Positions 5,577-5,901 of a DNA stretch of 5,901 nucleotides are shown piece after piece. The DNA is from an uncultured Hyphomicrobiales bacterium (lineage in GTDB: Bacteria; Pseudomonadota; Alphaproteobacteria; Rhizobiales; Beijerinckiaceae): positions 1 to 5,901 of the forward strand of contig CAIZGQ010000844.1 of assembly GCA_903932565.1 (NCBI GenBank), in the 5' to 3' direction. The notes under the pieces were generated by a model. The model saw only the letters and a program-made list of their open reading frames with translations, did not search any database and was not told where the DNA came from. Position numbers and translations under genes: made by a program. Each line of letters opens with the position of its first letter. The stretch's first letter is position 1.

Positions 5577-5901
5577 ATGATCGGCAAGCTGCGCGGCACC
5601 ATTGATTCCTTCGGCGATGATTTTGTCATCATCGACGTGCAGGGCGTCGGCTATGTCGTGCAATGCTCATCGCTGACGTTGCAGAACCTCCCGCGTGTCG
5701 GCGAATCGGCCTCGATCTCGATTGAGACGCAGGTGCGCGAAGATGCGATCCGGCTTTTTGGTTTCACGACCAATTCCGAACGTGACTGGTTTCGCCTGCT
5801 GAAGGGCGTGCAGGGGGTTGGATCCAAGGTGGCACTGGCCATTCTGGGCGTCTTGCCCCCCAAGGACCTCGCCAGCGCCATCGCAGCACAGGACAAGACC
5901 A
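5577..5901 (+). CDS. ruvA: Holliday junction branch migration protein RuvA (3' end cut off by window edge)
   Basis: RuvA tetramers bind the four-way junction and hold the two RuvB motor rings that drive branch migration. The visible 108 residues, just over half of the usual ~200, begin MIGKLRGTI. Residues 1-63 form the N-terminal OB-fold domain, including VIIDVQGVGYVVQCS (17-31) and the stretch VREDAIRLFGF (53-63). The first helix-hairpin-helix follows in LLKGVQGVGSKVALAIL (74-90). The second hairpin and the flexible RuvB-binding domain III lie outside the window. Thirteen bases separate the ruvC stop from this ATG. The only ribosome-site-like bases (CGAGAA) follow directly on the ruvC stop codon, which suggests co-transcription and translational coupling. 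ruvB probably follows beyond the window. Confidence 0.96.
   Translation, partial: MIGKLRGTIDSFGDDFVIIDVQGVGYVVQCSSLTLQNLPRVGESASISIETQVREDAIRLFGFTTNSERDWFRLLKGVQGVGSKVALAILGVLPPKDLASAIAAQDKT

Noticed and set aside
1..5901. A novel defence, mobile or biosynthetic system spanning the window
   Set aside because: All nine genes belong to recognised families with housekeeping or common metabolic roles. No transposase, integrase, nuclease-effector pair, repeat array or biosynthetic cluster is visible.

Overview
The window is an ordinary chromosomal stretch of an alphaproteobacterium, most likely from the Hyphomicrobiales (Rhizobiales). The support is moderately high GC, the typical alphaproteobacterial form of IHF-alpha (N-terminus MAGKTVTRADL), a MoeB-like protein without C-terminal zinc cysteines, and a ruvC-ruvA pair. 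This placement rests on remembered family resemblance, not on a search. I found nine protein-coding genes, two of them cut by the window edges. I found no rRNA, tRNA, CRISPR array, insertion sequence or phage gene.

Left part (1-1562): a transaldolase gene (tal, minus strand, 3' end outside the window) is divergent from a MoeB/ThiF/HesA-type E1-like adenylyltransferase (plus strand), with about 145 bases between them. The E1-like gene converges on a minus-strand pair, and a strong 10-bp hairpin lies between the stop codons at 1523-1555.

Middle (1563-3420): a two-gene minus-strand unit encodes a DUF1993 protein followed by a YoaB-like RidA-family protein. Divergent from it is a class II aldolase/adducin-family protein with an unusual cysteine-containing N-terminal leader and a complete set of metal ligands.

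Right part (3421-5901): a solitary, somewhat divergent IHF-alpha-type gene follows a 233-base non-coding leader. It converges on a TauE/SafE-family membrane exporter (minus strand). A 180-base divergent intergenic region holding a near-perfect palindrome separates the exporter from ruvC, which is followed 13 bases later by ruvA. The ruvA gene runs off the right end, and ruvB probably follows beyond it.

Functionally the genes are a mix: pentose-phosphate carbon metabolism, sulfur or cofactor adenylation, imine detoxification, an aldolase, nucleoid architecture, anion export and Holliday-junction processing. Only two likely operons are visible: DUF1993-ridA and ruvC-ruvA. I see no convincing novel multi-gene system. 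The points most worth a second look are the orphan IHF-alpha gene, the aldolase leader, the MoeB-like protein without zinc ligands, the DUF1993-RidA pairing and the palindrome before ruvC.
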